Positions 46,040 through 57,279 of a DNA stretch of 64,000 bases are shown one piece after another; the first letter of the stretch is position 1, and each line of letters begins with the position of its first letter. A program made the translations under genes and the position numbers. The stretch comes from Sceloporus undulatus. Taxonomy: Eukaryota > Chordata > Lepidosauria > Squamata > Phrynosomatidae. The stretch is from NCBI RefSeq assembly GCF_019175285.1, contig NC_056529.1:15064533-15128532 (forward strand), given 5' to 3'. The notes beneath the pieces were generated by a model. That model ran no database searches. It was given only the letters and a program-made list of their open reading frames with translations, and was not told the DNA's origin.

Positions 46040-46650
46040 CAATCCACACCAAACAAAGTTATTTTAAAACACCACTGCGAACGATAGGGAAACAAACAAA
46101 TGAAGCAGAGGAAAACAAAATGGTCTTTTCTCTTCTCCTCTCCCCTTCATTTACCTCCCTTAAAAAATAAAGAAAGGAAAATTGTGTGTGTCGGGGGTTG
46201 CTTTCCACGATTTTGGAAAAGGCGGGGAGTCTTTTTAATACTTTTGTCACTTTTATTGGCCAACTTCGGAGCACGATCTGGCTGGGAGAGGATGCATTTT
46301 GTTTGTTTGCTTGCTTGTCCCCCTCCCTTTTTGATTTCATTTTCCCAGTGAGTTTTAATGCCCAGGAAGAGCTGCAACCTTTCGAAGCAACGCTTTAGAA
46401 GCGTAAAAATATTAAAAATCAAATAAAAATCCTTTATCACCACGCAAATAAATAAATAAATAAATAAAATGGACACAATTTTTCCCCTCTCTTTTTTCCA
46501 CTCTGCATTAATTCCTTCCCTTCTTGATGCTTTTTAATAAAGACTGAGAAGTCTTTTAAGGCTGCAAATGTAAAGCAGTCAAAAAGGAAAAAGCAAGGCG
46601 CGTCTGGGGATCGATTGCAAGGAGGACTAGAAGGAAAGAGGGTTGTGTTG

Positions 46651-46682
<32 letters not shown>

Positions 46683-46930
46683 GATTTGTCATTCTTGTGG
46701 GGCAGGTTCGGGATCGGAAGGGTTCAAAGCCCCCCCAGAGCTTGGCTGGGAAAGAGGCGTCGCCTTCTCTGCCAATGCAAGCCTTGCCGATCAATCGTTT
46801 GCCAATACCTCTCCCTAATCGATAACAGTTATCTATCGAGGAGGGAGAGGTCAGGTTCCTAGAGACATAATTCGAAGACACTGACAAGCAAATCCATGGC
46901 GAAATGTGGCAAGAATTCTGCTCCAGAAAT
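46040..46930. other. Unique-looking upstream block
   Basis: About 0.9 kb has no recognised transposon. It contains TTTTATTGGCC, a run of AAATA, a (GT)n at 46656-46682 and the inverted pair CGATAACAGTTATCTATCG near 46820. It is a candidate regulatory region by elimination only. Confidence 0.35.
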
Positions 46931-46974
46931 GTGCACATACCTAGTTAGAGGGATAATAATACTATACTACTACT

Positions 46975-47431
46975 ACAAGTACTACAAAATACCAGCAAAC
47001 CTCAAGGATCTGGAACAACGACCAAGAAAGATCAAGGACGAAAGTGCAAAGGCACTTTCTTCCTTGAATTGTTGAATATAAGGAAAACAAAAACATAATG
47101 ACCACAGAGAACCTGCAGAAATATGAATTGGACAAGAAAGGAAGACATAGAAATAGCAAATGAATTCTCATAGCTGGGATCAAACACTGATAGAAATGGA
47201 GACTGCAGCCAGGAAATCAGAAGAAGGTTAAGAATGGGGAGGGCAGCTAGGAAAGAAGTAGAGAAGATCCTAAAATGCAAGGATATGCATAGGACTGAGG
47301 ACAAAAGTTAGAATCCTATAAGCCATTGTATTCCCTATTGCCATGTATGGATGTGAGAGCTGGACAGTGAAGAAAGACCATAGGAAGGAAATCCATTCAT
47401 TTGGAGAAGAGTGCTGAGTGTGAAAGGAATC
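46975..47431 (+). mobile_element. RTE/BovB-type LINE fragment
   Basis: Around 47175-47280 a frame reads LGSNTDRNGDCSQEIRRRLR then MGRAARKEVEKILKCKD, typical of the RTE/BovB reverse-transcriptase C-terminal region (compare LGSKI..DGDCSHEIKRRL). A following block resembling MYGCESWTVKK is visible around 47345. Frames are broken. It abuts a CR1 copy. Confidence 0.75.
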
Positions 47432-47998
47432 TAGTAGTGCGACGCAGCAGCTAAAAAGGCCAATGCGATTTTAGGCTGCATCAATAGAAGTATAGTGTCT
47501 AGATGAAGGGAAGTAATAGTGCCACTCTATTCTGTTTTGGTCGGGCCTCACCTGGAATATTGTGTCCAGTTCTGGGCACCACAATTCAAAAAGGATGTTG
47601 AGAAACTGGAGCCATGTGTCCAAAGGAGGGTGACTAAAATGAGGAGGGTCTGGAAACCATGTCCTATGAGGAACGACTCAGGGAGCTGGGGATGTTTAGC
47701 CTGGAGAAGAGAAGGTTAAGAGGTGATATGATAGCCCTGTTTAAATATTTGAGGAGGGAACAAGCTTGTTTTCTGCTGCTCCAGAGAACAGGACCCGGAG
47801 CAATGGATGCAAGCTCCAGGAAAAGAGATTCCACCTCAACATTAGGAGGAACTTCTGGACAGTAAGGGCTGTTCAACAGTGGAACACACTTCTTCCTCGG
47901 AGTGTGGTGGAGTCTCCTTCCTTAGAGGTCTTTAAGCAGAGGCTGGATGGCCATCTGTCAATGGGGATGCTTTGATTGGATCATAGAGTTGGAAGAGA
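47432..47998 (+). mobile_element. CR1 LINE 3' fragment
   Basis: Translated pieces are [60 protein letters not shown] and SLEVFKQRLDGHLS, the CR1 reverse-transcriptase C-terminus. The frame is broken several times. The copy lacks the part preceding the RT tail and stops shortly before the usual CR1 terminus. Confidence 0.88.
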
Positions 47999-48404
47999 AC
48001 GCAACATGTACCTATGCATGCATATATTTGTGGGGGGGGGGGGAGGCAGAATGCATACATGTATCATCATCGCACAGAAAAGGAAAAAAACTCATGGGGA
48101 AAGTTGTGCAAGAGTTCGACTTCCTCCTCACAAATGTGCAAATTTGGATGCACTGCATATATTGACAGAGGGAGGGAGAATTCTTGCAAAATTCTACCTC
48201 ATTAAATAATAATATTAATCTATATGACAACTATAAATGTAGAAGTCTCATCCCCACATCCAACCCCCCCCCCCCCGAAAAAGGGGGTCTGTGTTTTAAA
48301 AAGTCCCTTTTAAGACCTCGTTTCCCCTCCATCTTTATGCGCTGGACTAAAAGGGAAATCCCACCAAAACCATCTCCAAAGCCAGCCAACAAAGCGACAG
48401 ATCG

Positions 48405-48545
48405 AAAGGGGGATACTGGGATTTGTAGTTTGGTGGGGGCACCAGAGATCTCTGACAGAGGAGGCTAAACATACCACTAAAGGACAAGTCCCAGAAGTCC
48501 ACAGCATTGAGCCATGGCACCTAAAGCGAGGTCAAACTAACGCCA
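48405..48545. mobile_element. Palindromic MITE fragment
   Basis: TGGGATTTGTAGTTTGGTGG and GCATTGAGCCATGGCACCTA place it in the 3281 family; only one end is clear. Confidence 0.6.
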
Positions 48546-48639
48546 CCAGAGAAAGAAGATGCATCCCTTGGGGATCCATCCTTATCTTTCTCCCTCTCCT
48601 CCCTCCAGCTCCCCCTCCCTTTCCTTTATTTTTATGATT

Positions 48640-48770
48640 TATTTCCTAATGATCACTTAGCCCTCCCCCCCCCAATCGATTACTGACAACCAATAATTGA
48701 TCATTGGCTCAGGCAGCTCAGCTTTACGCTTTATAACTGCATCAGAAGCAAAGCCAGTGGAGAAAGGGAT
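48640..48770. promoter_or_regulatory. Homeodomain-site-rich block (candidate enhancer)
   Basis: Within 130 bp lie CCTAATGATCA, AATCGATTACTGAC, CAATAATTGATCATTGG and GCTTTACGCTTTATAAC. These resemble homeodomain, TALE and posterior-HOX sites. It is about 12 kb upstream of exon 1. Function is inferred from motif density only. Confidence 0.3.
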
Positions 48771-48961
48771 CGCGGGGCCTGGAAGGAAAGAGGCAGGGAT
48801 TCACTTGGGTCCCCAAAGAAGGCAAAGGGAGCCCCTGCCATTACCAGCCAAGAGAGAAAGGAGAGTTTTCTAAAAGGAGTTTGTTCAGTTGACCCACTCT
48901 TGTTATGTTTTTGGAGGGAGGAGGGGTCTGCCTTGACATCTAACAGGCTTTTTAATCAATA

Positions 48962-49265
48962 GCTATCTATCTATCATCCATCTATCTACATCTATATCTA
49001 TATCTATATCCATATCTGTCTATTGTTATTGTTGACTGCCCTCTAGGGTCATGCTTTTTGTCTTCTTTATGTTCAGCATTTAGACTGTCTTTGCACTTTC
49101 TTCTTTTACTTTTCCCCCTATATCTTTATCTATCTATATCTATATCTATCTATATCTATATTATTGTTGTAGTTAACTTCTCCTCAGATTTTGTTTTCTT
49201 TATGTTCAGCATTTAGCCTTCCTTTGCACTTACTTCTTTAACTTCTCCTATAGCATCCATATCCA

Positions 49266-49301
<36 letters not shown>

Positions 49302-49610
49302 CATCCATCCATCCATCTATCTATTATTGTATTCCTTTTGCTTTCTTCATGTTCAGCATATAGCCTGTCTTTGCACTTTTTACCTTTTACTTACAACTAT
49401 ATCCATATCCATATTATTATGTATCCAAATCAATATTATCTACTATTATATAATTTATCCATATCCATATTATCTGTTATTGTTGTTATTGTTGTTGTTG
49501 ACTGCCTTCCAGGTCATCACTTGTGCTTTCTTTATGTCCAGCATTTAGCCCATCTTTGCACTTTCTCCTTTTGCCCTTTATCTATATCTATATCTATATC
49601 TATCTTCCTT
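48962..49610. repeat. Complex tandem repeat with (TATC)n linkers
   Basis: A block reading TTTCTTTATGTTCAGCATTT then AGCCTGTCTTTGCACTTTC occurs near 49066, 49196, 49344 and 49528, alternating with (TATC)n/(CATA)n tracts. The period is about 130-185 bp because the linkers vary in length. Confidence 0.88.
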
Positions 49611-49619
49611 GCAAAGGGA

Positions 49620-50520
49620 GCTCCTGGTCGTTTTGCAGAGCGATCCCTGTAGAGGAGAAGGGGGAAAATAATAAGGAAATTGGCCTCAATGCATCAGATC
49701 ACTCCACCCTCCTAAAAAATAAAAACCCTTATCCTTCTTAATTTACTCTTTTCGTTCTTTTATTGCATTGTGGCCATCATGAAAGATGCTTGTTTCAAAC
49801 GGGAGGCAAGGCAGACTGCTGGAAGGAGTCTTTTCCTCCATGCAAGAGGCATAGAAGCCCTTTGGCTGGAGGAAAAGCAGTCCTCTTTATTACAAGCCCC
49901 TTTTAAAACAGAGTAAAATTAGCTCGGATCCTTATATTTCTTTATCACCTTCCCTGCCTGCATTTAGGGAAGGGAAATGCAGAGGACAGAGCAGCTCAGG
50001 CTAGAAACCCACCAGGAGATTCTTGCACAGCAACTAAAACTGGGCTCCTGAACAGTGATCCTGCTGCAAATGTTAGTGTTAGGCTGATGAAATGAAGGGG
50101 GCTTTAACCAGGAAAAAATAAAGTACAGCCAAACCTAATGAGCCAGGAGTGAGTCCAACTCCATTGCTTTCCAAAGTATAACTGAGGTCCAAGGTCCAAA
50201 ACACAAGAGTTTATCACACAGGAGGAATTTCTCTTAATTTTGAATGAAAAGAAAGTGGGGCCAGAACGTATTCACGTGAATTTGTTAGTTTAGCGAATCT
50301 ACATGAATTCGAAATGCATTCGAACTGACTTCCCATTGTCCGAAAATAGCTTGCCATTGCCTGAAATAGCATGTGATCACCTCTCACGCAATAACGTCAA
50401 ACCCCATGATTGTGTTCAGATTGACTTCCCATTGCCTGAAATTGTGTGAGGTAGTCTATCACACAATAACATTAAACCCCATGGTTCGGATTGCCATTGG
50501 ATTATACTTTCAATTTCCCT
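49620..50520. other. Upstream flank, nothing recognised
   Basis: No coding potential or named repeat. Near 50340-50470 a phrase like CCATTGCCTGAAAT and AATAACATTAAACCCCATG occurs twice, suggesting a small diverged direct repeat. Confidence 0.4.
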
Positions 50521-50524
50521 TGTC

Positions 50525-50610
50525 TGATAATGTCCACACTGCAGACCTAATCCAGTTTAAGACTGCTTTAACTGCCCTGGCTCAATGCTAGGTTATTCTG
50601 TAAGAGGTGA
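50525..50610. mobile_element. MITE end fragment
   Basis: GTCCACACTGCAGACCTAAT and GCTTTAACTGCCCTGGCTCA match the terminus of the 3281/39958 palindromic family. Confidence 0.55.
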
Positions 50611-50619
50611 TGGGGTGAT

Positions 50620-52090
50620 ATTATTCAGAGAAAGGCAATCCTAGCTAGAAAGTATTGTATATCTGGTATTTAAAATCTGAACCAACCAGCACTTAGTAAC
50701 TGATGTCAATGCGGCGGAGGCTTTGGTAGGTTACAGACTTTATCTTCAGCTGTTTCTAATTAAGTCTACAAATACGAAATCCCTTTTTCTTTGAGGGGAC
50801 TCCCCCAATTCATTAATCCAAGCAGCATGATTATTACTTTGTAGCATTGATTATGTGTACTATTGATTATGTGGATATTCCTCCTAGATGGACCTATCCA
50901 CTGATTAAGGAGCTCCACTCGTCAATTGATTGGCATGCTTTTAACCAATGGATCAATCTAGTCATCTATTAAAATCAATGCTACCATCTATGGGAAGAGG
51001 ATAGTTAAGTGAGGATATTTAATAAAGGTAAGTTTCTCTGGACTAAATAACAGAGATAAATAATTTGTTTACAGCTCTTGAGTGTTTGGAAGTGATCTTT
51101 TAGGGCAGGCAATGTCTGAATCAGTAATGAGACACAGACTATTCACAGGACTCTATCATTTAATTTCTTACGGGATATTTCCTGGTCAATATGTGATTTA
51201 AAAAATCCATGTTTTAAAACCTGTGTTTAATGAAATGCATAGCTCTTCTAAACGTCTTTACTCAGAAATAAACCACACTTTCAATAATTTATACTTACTC
51301 TTATTAAGTATATATGGGGTTTTATTTTCCCAGGAAAAGTTTCCTGATTTGGTGCTACTGTGCTTACTTTCAAACCAATGTGTATAGGATTGGAGTGGAT
51401 ATTTAATCCCATCCTTCTTACGATGTTTTATTGGTAAAGTAATATTACCATAGGTAATATGGAAGCACATTGGCTTCATTGTCAGTGGGGCAATGAATCT
51501 GCTCTGGGGTTTTGTCTGAACTGTAAAATATCCATCCAAGACACTGGACCTTTTCTGGAGATATTAAGCATCTCGGATAGTTCTTGCTGGCTCATAAATA
51601 CAGTTTGCAAATGGGAATCTCTGTACCTTCAAAAGATGCCCTATGGAAGCTTTAAACCCCTGTCTGTGGAAACTCAGATTGTTTAATGAAACTAGGGCAG
51701 CATCTTTTTCCCCCAAGATTCCAAGTGTTAACATAAAAATGGAATCATTCAGACGACTATAGTTAGCTCTGAATAAACCACCAGAAAGCCTTCAGCATAA
51801 GATTGAGCTGATCATATAATTGTTCTTCAGAGCTGAGAAACATTCAGAAATGTTGTATGGTGCAGCCTTATATGGGTTGTTATATATTTGATAACATCCC
51901 GTACATCAACAATTCTTTGCACGCAGAAGCTAGCATCTAAAGGAGTCAATCTAGTCTAGTATTGTACTCATTTTTGGAAAAGGAGAGGGCCTTCTTGGTT
52001 ATGGCATCCCAGTTCTGAAACTGGAGTCCCTTTGGAGTCCCAATTGGCACCAGTGTTGGCCTCATTTCAGTGCCATTAGACTTAGCTCTT
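50620..52090. other. Upstream flank, no recognised gene or repeat
   Basis: AT-rich unique-looking DNA with short chance frames only. Confidence 0.4.
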
Positions 52091-52099
52091 CACCCAAAG

Positions 52100-52545
52100 A
52101 ATCATAGACTTAGAAGAGACCTCAAGGGCTATCCAGTCTTAAATTCTGCCATGGAAGAAAACACGCTCAAAGCAGCCATGACAGATGGCCAAGCAGCCTC
52201 TGTTTAAAAACTCCAAAGAAGGTGACTCCACCACTCTCCAAGGGAGCATGTTCTACTGTCAAACAGCTCTTTCTTCTTAATGTTTAGGTGGAATCCCTTC
52301 CCCAGTACTTTGAATCCATTGCTCCATGTCCTAGTCCAGTGTTTCCCAAGTTTTTATCTTCCAGATGTTTTGGACTTCGGCTCCCAGAAGCTCTATCTAG
52401 TTTGACTTCAGCTCCCAGAAGCTCTATCTGGTACCTGAAGTCCAAACATCTGGAGGAGCAAAGTTTGGGGACCCGTGTCCTAGTCTCTGGAGCAGCAGAA
52501 AATAAGCGTGCTCCATCCTCAATATGACATCCCTTCAATGCTTGT
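52100..52545 (-). mobile_element. CR1 3' fragment, reverse, with nested MITE
   Basis: GAATCATAGACTTAGAAGAG, TCCACCACTCTCCAAGGGAG and GGTGGAATCCCTTCC are the inverse of the CR1 3' region. It is split by a palindromic element at about 52336-52477, flanked by copies of GTCCTAGTC. Confidence 0.8.
52336..52477. mobile_element. Foldback MITE nested in CR1
   Basis: TCCAGATGTTTTGGACTTCG on the left pairs with GAAGTCCAAACATCTGGA on the right. An internal block (AGCTCCCAGAAGCTCTATCT) is duplicated. GTCCTAGTC on both sides supports a target-site duplication. Confidence 0.7.
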
Positions 52546-52549
52546 ATGG

Positions 52550-53240
52550 CCCTGTGACCATACCTTATAATTTGGTTAAATCATAACCAGAGTGTGTTTT
52601 ATAGTGTATTGTGAATACCATTTTAAAATCTTCTGGATTCTAGATTGGCTAATGCTTTATGATTCATACCCTGACCTAAGAAATTGGAATATACTGCAAG
52701 ATGGGATGTAACTATTTTAACCATTAGTCAGTTAGCCATTAAATTAATGAGTTAAGCAGGCTATGCATTGCAAGCTATTAACTGGGTTATGTGATTGGGG
52801 AATATTGTTGTTATTTATATGGATGGTTTTCAGTCATGTGACTCAATAGTTTTATTTTATGACTTTCACTTTTTACAAGCCAATGTATATAAAATCATAG
52901 CTCATCTGGAAAGCAGATTCTCCGCATAGCTAATGTCAGTTTTCTCAAAAGTTAGTATTTAAATCTTTAGACTCAATGGAAACAGAGCTGGTAATACATT
53001 TAATTCCCTGTATTTGTTCTGAAGGTAACACTGGCACTTTACTCTAGCCACCCAAGCAAAGTTCTTCACTGGGGTTGGGGTAGTATCTTCCACTTAGAGC
53101 TTGGAAAAAGTTCCTTTTTGGACTACAGAATGGTCAATATAGCCTAAAATGTAACTTTTCTGTGTCACTTGAGGAACAGATTAGTATGGGTATCAATACA
53201 GGCGGTGCAGCATAAGAGTGTTCTTGACTCCTGGGGAACT
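52550..53240. other. Upstream flank, nothing recognised
   Basis: AT-rich sequence without a recognisable gene or transposon. Confidence 0.4.
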
Positions 53241-53246
53241 GCTGGT

Positions 53247-53249
53247 AAC

Positions 53250-53288
<39 letters not shown>
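53247..53288. repeat. (ATT)n microsatellite, probable retroposon tail
   Basis: The array is followed by ACCCTGCTCTTCAGCCAAAAGGC, the inverse of a common LINE/SINE 3' end (GCTGAAGAGCGGGGTA-like). This suggests a short reverse-orientation retroposon end. Confidence 0.7.
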
Positions 53289-53289
<1 letters not shown>

Positions 53290-53559
53290 CTGCTCTTCAG
53301 CCAAAAGGCTTGATGGAGCTGGCTTGCCTTTCTCTCCCTCTGGATGGTGGATGGATGGAGGGCCTTCTTCTTTCAGGTAAGGCTTTCAGTGGCTGCCATC
53401 ATTACCTCTACCACCCCCAAGAATTTGCTGCCTGAGCCAGTCAACTTTCCTTGTCTAACAAGAAGATTGACCCCACTGGAAATTAAAACTACATTCCTAT
53501 ACACACATCCCTAGAGATTTAAGCTCCATTCATTTCAATGGGGCCTCCTTGTGAGCTGA

Positions 53560-53900
53560 TGCATAGGCTTGCCGTGTCGATCAGCTAAACAAACAACGGT
53601 TCAGTTTAAAGTTAAATGTTTCATTGGTTATTCTTTGGCCCGGAGGCCTCCTGAGTAATCCTTTGCATACATGAACTAATGTGGTCCTTGCAGTTGTTCT
53701 CTGTTACTGGCAACATATAAATAATTTTGCATCAACACTATTGTAAACAATGGCATATCATTTGTAAAGGGTTTAGCTTATTTAAACAGTCTAAATAATT
53801 GCACAATTTGTATCTGGAAAGAATTAGGCTTCTGACTTATTAACAGCACTGGAGGTCTCCTGAGTTCCTCCGTGGTTTCCTTTTAATTTTCCATCAGGGG
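53560..53900. other. Candidate conserved non-coding block
   Basis: The text carries ATTTTGCATCA, TTGTAAACAATGG, TTATTTAAACAG and CTAAATAATTGCAC in close succession, resembling POU, forkhead and homeodomain sites, with no repeat signature. Conservation cannot be tested here. Confidence 0.3.
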
Positions 53901-54920
53901 TGGGGGCAGTCAACCCTTTTTTCCCCCTTAAGTATATTTTTAAAATCATACCCTACTATTACCTAAAAGTTTGGGCCACTTATGAAGCATAATTTAAAAC
54001 AAAAAAATTAAATGAAAACAGTTTTCATTAAATGTTCCTATGATGTATGAAAACTGATCCCTTTCATCCTGGAATTCTTGGAAAAGGAAACAAGCTGTTA
54101 GTTTGCCAGCTTTGCTTTCAAGGACAGAGGAATTCTCATGCCATTGCTATTGATTAAAGATGGGTGATAATTTCAGCTCAATAAATGTTGTGAACAAAAC
54201 TTACTGAAATCCCATGAATGTCTTCATTCTCAGAATGGAAAAAGTTGAGTTTTCTTTTTAAAAAAGTGGAATAAAATGCAATTGTCAGATTCATCCATCC
54301 AGGTGTAAGACTTCACGTAACTAAGTCTTAAAGGCTTGAATCCCTGTGTTTAGGGTTGCCACTCTCAACCTGTACCTTTAATAGTTGTGTAGATATTTCA
54401 GCAGGCATTACTTGTTATGTAAGCAGGTAACAAACAACATCACTGAAAGTTGTTCCATATAGTTCTACATTAAATGAACTTGTAGTTTCCAGATGGGCCT
54501 CAGGACTTTGTCACACTAGCTGGCTGTCCTGCTGCAACTGCACTAGTTTCAGAATGGGGAAGCATACCAGTTTGGCATCATTACTTATCAAACTTTTTGC
54601 CATAATAGTGTTTTGGTGTTGCTTTGACAATCCATCAGAGGGAGAGGAGCAGAATCACACCCATGTTATTACCTAAGAAGGGACCTATCACATCAAGGTA
54701 GTAATGGAATAGCAATGAGATTGGGAGCCTGTTGACATGTTTTGCCCATCAATGAAAAGATGCATTACAGTAACAAATGGTATACAAGGCAGAAGCAGGA
54801 CAGACACAATGTAAAGTGATAAGTACTGGCCAAAGACACCTTTATCCTGTTAAAATTCTGCTTTTCTAGCCTCGTGTGATAAAGTATTTAGTTTTTCTTT
54901 ATGTTCTCCTGTCTTTTGGA
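53900..54920. other. Upstream flank, nothing recognised
   Basis: Unique-looking AT-rich sequence with no coding potential that I recognise. Confidence 0.4.
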
Positions 54921-54925
54921 TAACT

Positions 54926-55268
54926 AAGGGGCTGTGCAGACCCGCTGTTTTGGCCGGCTTGGGGGCGGAGTTGGGGTGTAGCATCTCCACAACTCACACC
55001 CTGGCTCCATTCCCAGGGTGGCATGATGCTGTGCACCACACCGCACATTACGCAGCATCAAAGCGCTCCTCCAGCACTGTGTACATACGATGCAGTGCCA
55101 AAGGAGCACTGCCAAGCCATGGCAATGCAGCTATTTCACCCTTTGCAGGGCACAAAAAGGAAGTGCTTTTTGTGGCTTCTTTTTGTGCCCTGCAAAGGCC
55201 ACATTGGGGCCACAGCGTGCGGTTGCCACAGCCCCGATCTGGCTGTAACAGGGGCAGCTACAGCCCTA
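54926..55268. mobile_element. GC-richer MITE with TIR-like ends
   Basis: AGGGGCTGTGCAGACCCGCT on the left is loosely inverse to GGGGCAGCTACAGCCCT on the right. The interior holds the inverted pair GGGCACAAAAAGGAAG and CTTCTTTTTGTGCCC. Confidence 0.5.
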
Positions 55269-55494
55269 AGGGACCTTCCACATTATACAGTTATATTGCT
55301 ACGGTTCCACTTTAAGTGCCATAGGGACATCCAATGGAATTCTGTAACTTGCAGTTTAGGGATGGGCATATTAAATTTTCAGCCAAAGAGCTCTAGTGCA
55401 TCACCAAATTGCAAACCATAAGTTTTCATGGGAGGAAGCTGTGACAGTTAGGATGGAATCATAGTGCTATAATTGTGTAGTGTGAAAAGGCCCT
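55269..55494. mobile_element. Palindromic MITE with long TIRs
   Basis: AGGGACCTTCCACATTATAC opens it and GTGTAGTGTGAAAAGGCCCT closes it as an inverted match. The 'CCACTTTAAGTGCCAT' block places it with the larger 3671/61426 family. Confidence 0.7.
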
Positions 55495-56399
55495 AAATAA
55501 TAAAATCCATTCCTTACCCCATCACCAAGAGGCAAAGCAGGCCATTCAACATCCAAGCAAAAGGGGAAAATAAGTGAATTTCTATACATGCATCAAGGAC
55601 CAGGGATCTATCAGCAATTGAAAATTCTGGTTTATCTTTCTGAGAGCTGCCCAGCAGGAAAGTCACTTTAAATGGGTTACACTTTACAAACTTCACAATG
55701 AAATCTTCAGTGTTGATCGACATTTCTCTTTGCATGTGTCTGTCACTTTGATGTAATATGCATTTTCAGTGAAGGTAAGGGAGGGTGGGGAAAAGCTTTA
55801 AGGTGGCAATTTAGCAGCAAGACATGCTGTGAATTCCAGATCTCAGAAAATGTTCCATCTTCAAATGCCTGGGTGTATAAATAAGCCAAGAGAAAGTTTG
55901 TGTGTGTGTTGGTAGTGGAGGAGCTAGCATTAAAAAACACCCACCTGCATAGAACAAAACACGGTCAGTGTACTGAATGCTTGAAATGTAGTACCTGTAT
56001 ATTTTATTTATTTTAACTGTGTCTTTCTCAAGCTGTGTTTTTATCCTTAAAATGACAATCCTGCAAAGTAGGCCAGGCTAAAAAAGAAAGTAACATACAC
56101 ACGTAAAAAACCCAAAGGGTTGAACAGAGACTCAGACTGAACATCTTTCCAGTTGAGTCCTGACTCTTCAGCCGCAGTTTTATGAGGGTCTGTTCTGCAT
56201 TAATCTAAGTTTGGACTGCATGGTACAAGGGTAACTGAACATGAGACATTTCCTATGGGTGCGGATGTTTCCAAAGTCTGAGTAAATCATGAACAGGTAA
56301 GCAAATTTTGAGGTGCATGGCAACATTCCACTTATGCTACAAACACACTGTACAAAAACACAATTTACAAAACCAACACAGGTGTCTCTCAGACCTTTC

Positions 56400-56575
56400 A
56401 GGGGACAGGGAACTTTTTGACCTACAACTTCTTGTGGCCATGCTAGCTGGGGGATTTGGAGAGCTGTGATCCCAAAAGTAATTTTTCTAAGTACTGGGGG
56501 GAACATGCTGCCAGCATAGCCAATGATGAGGGATGATGGGAGTTGCAGCCAAATAAGATCTTGGGGAAGGCACAT
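56400..56575. mobile_element. Diverged foldback MITE
   Basis: GGGGACAGGGAACTTTTTGA, a CATGCTAGCTGGG segment and GATGATGGGAGTTGCAGCC recall the 11675 family. Confidence 0.5.
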
Positions 56576-56582
56576 GTTTTCT

Positions 56583-57275
56583 GTCTTGTCTTGTACACTT
56601 TCAAGGTGTTTCTGACTTATGGCAACCCTAAGATGAAGCTATCATGGGGCTTTCTTGGATATCATGGGGTTTTCTCTTTAGCTTGGAGAAGAGAAGGTTA
56701 AGACGTTATATGAGGAACGACTTAGGGAGCTGGGGATGTTTAGCCTGGAGAAGAGGAGGTTAAGAGGTGATATGACAGCCCTGTTTAAATACTTGAAGGG
56801 ATGTCATACTGAGGAGGGAGCAAGCTTGTTTTCTGATGCTCCAGAGAACAGGACCTGGAACAATGGATGCAAGCTCCATAAAAAGAGATTCTACCTCAAT
56901 ATTAGGAGGAACTTCCTGACAGTAAGGTCTGTTCGATAGTGGAACACACTCCTTCCTTGGAGTGTAGTGCAGTCTCCTTCCTTGGAAGTCTTTAAAGAGA
57001 GGCTGGATGGCCATCTTCGGGGATGCTTTGATTGAGAGTTCCTGCATGGCAGGATAGGGTTGGACTGGATGGACCTTGTGGCCTCTTCCAACTCAATTAT
57101 TCTATAATTCTAAGATTTGTTCAGAGGAGGTTTGCCTTTTGTCTTTATCTGAGGGTGAGAGAGTGTTGCTTTACCAAGGTCACCCAGTGGTTTCCATGGC
57201 TGACCAGGGATTTGAACCCTATTCTCCTGGAGTCCTACTCAAACACTCAAACCACTTCACATTCTGGCTCTGCTA
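56583..57275 (-). mobile_element. SINE, reverse, split by CR1
   Basis: The SINE's 3' end (CACTTTCAAGGTGTTTCTGA, GGGGCTTTCTTGG) lies at 56583-56676. Its remainder resumes at 57113 with AGATTTGTTCAGAGGAGGTT and reaches the head near 57275. Confidence 0.75.
56677..57112 (+). mobile_element. CR1 3' end nested in SINE
   Basis: It translates in pieces to [33 protein letters not shown] and LEVFKERLDGHL-like text, then ends GGACTGGATGGACCTTGTGG and ATTCTATAATTCTA, the CR1 terminus. The first 50 bp repeat the GGAGAAGAGAAGGTTAAGA block, a small internal duplication. Confidence 0.85.
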
Positions 57276-57279
57276 GCTA

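Noticed and set aside
48962-49610. CRISPR-like array (regularly spaced blocks)
   Set aside because: The blocks are ~70 bp with microsatellite linkers of variable length in a vertebrate genome. It is a composite satellite.
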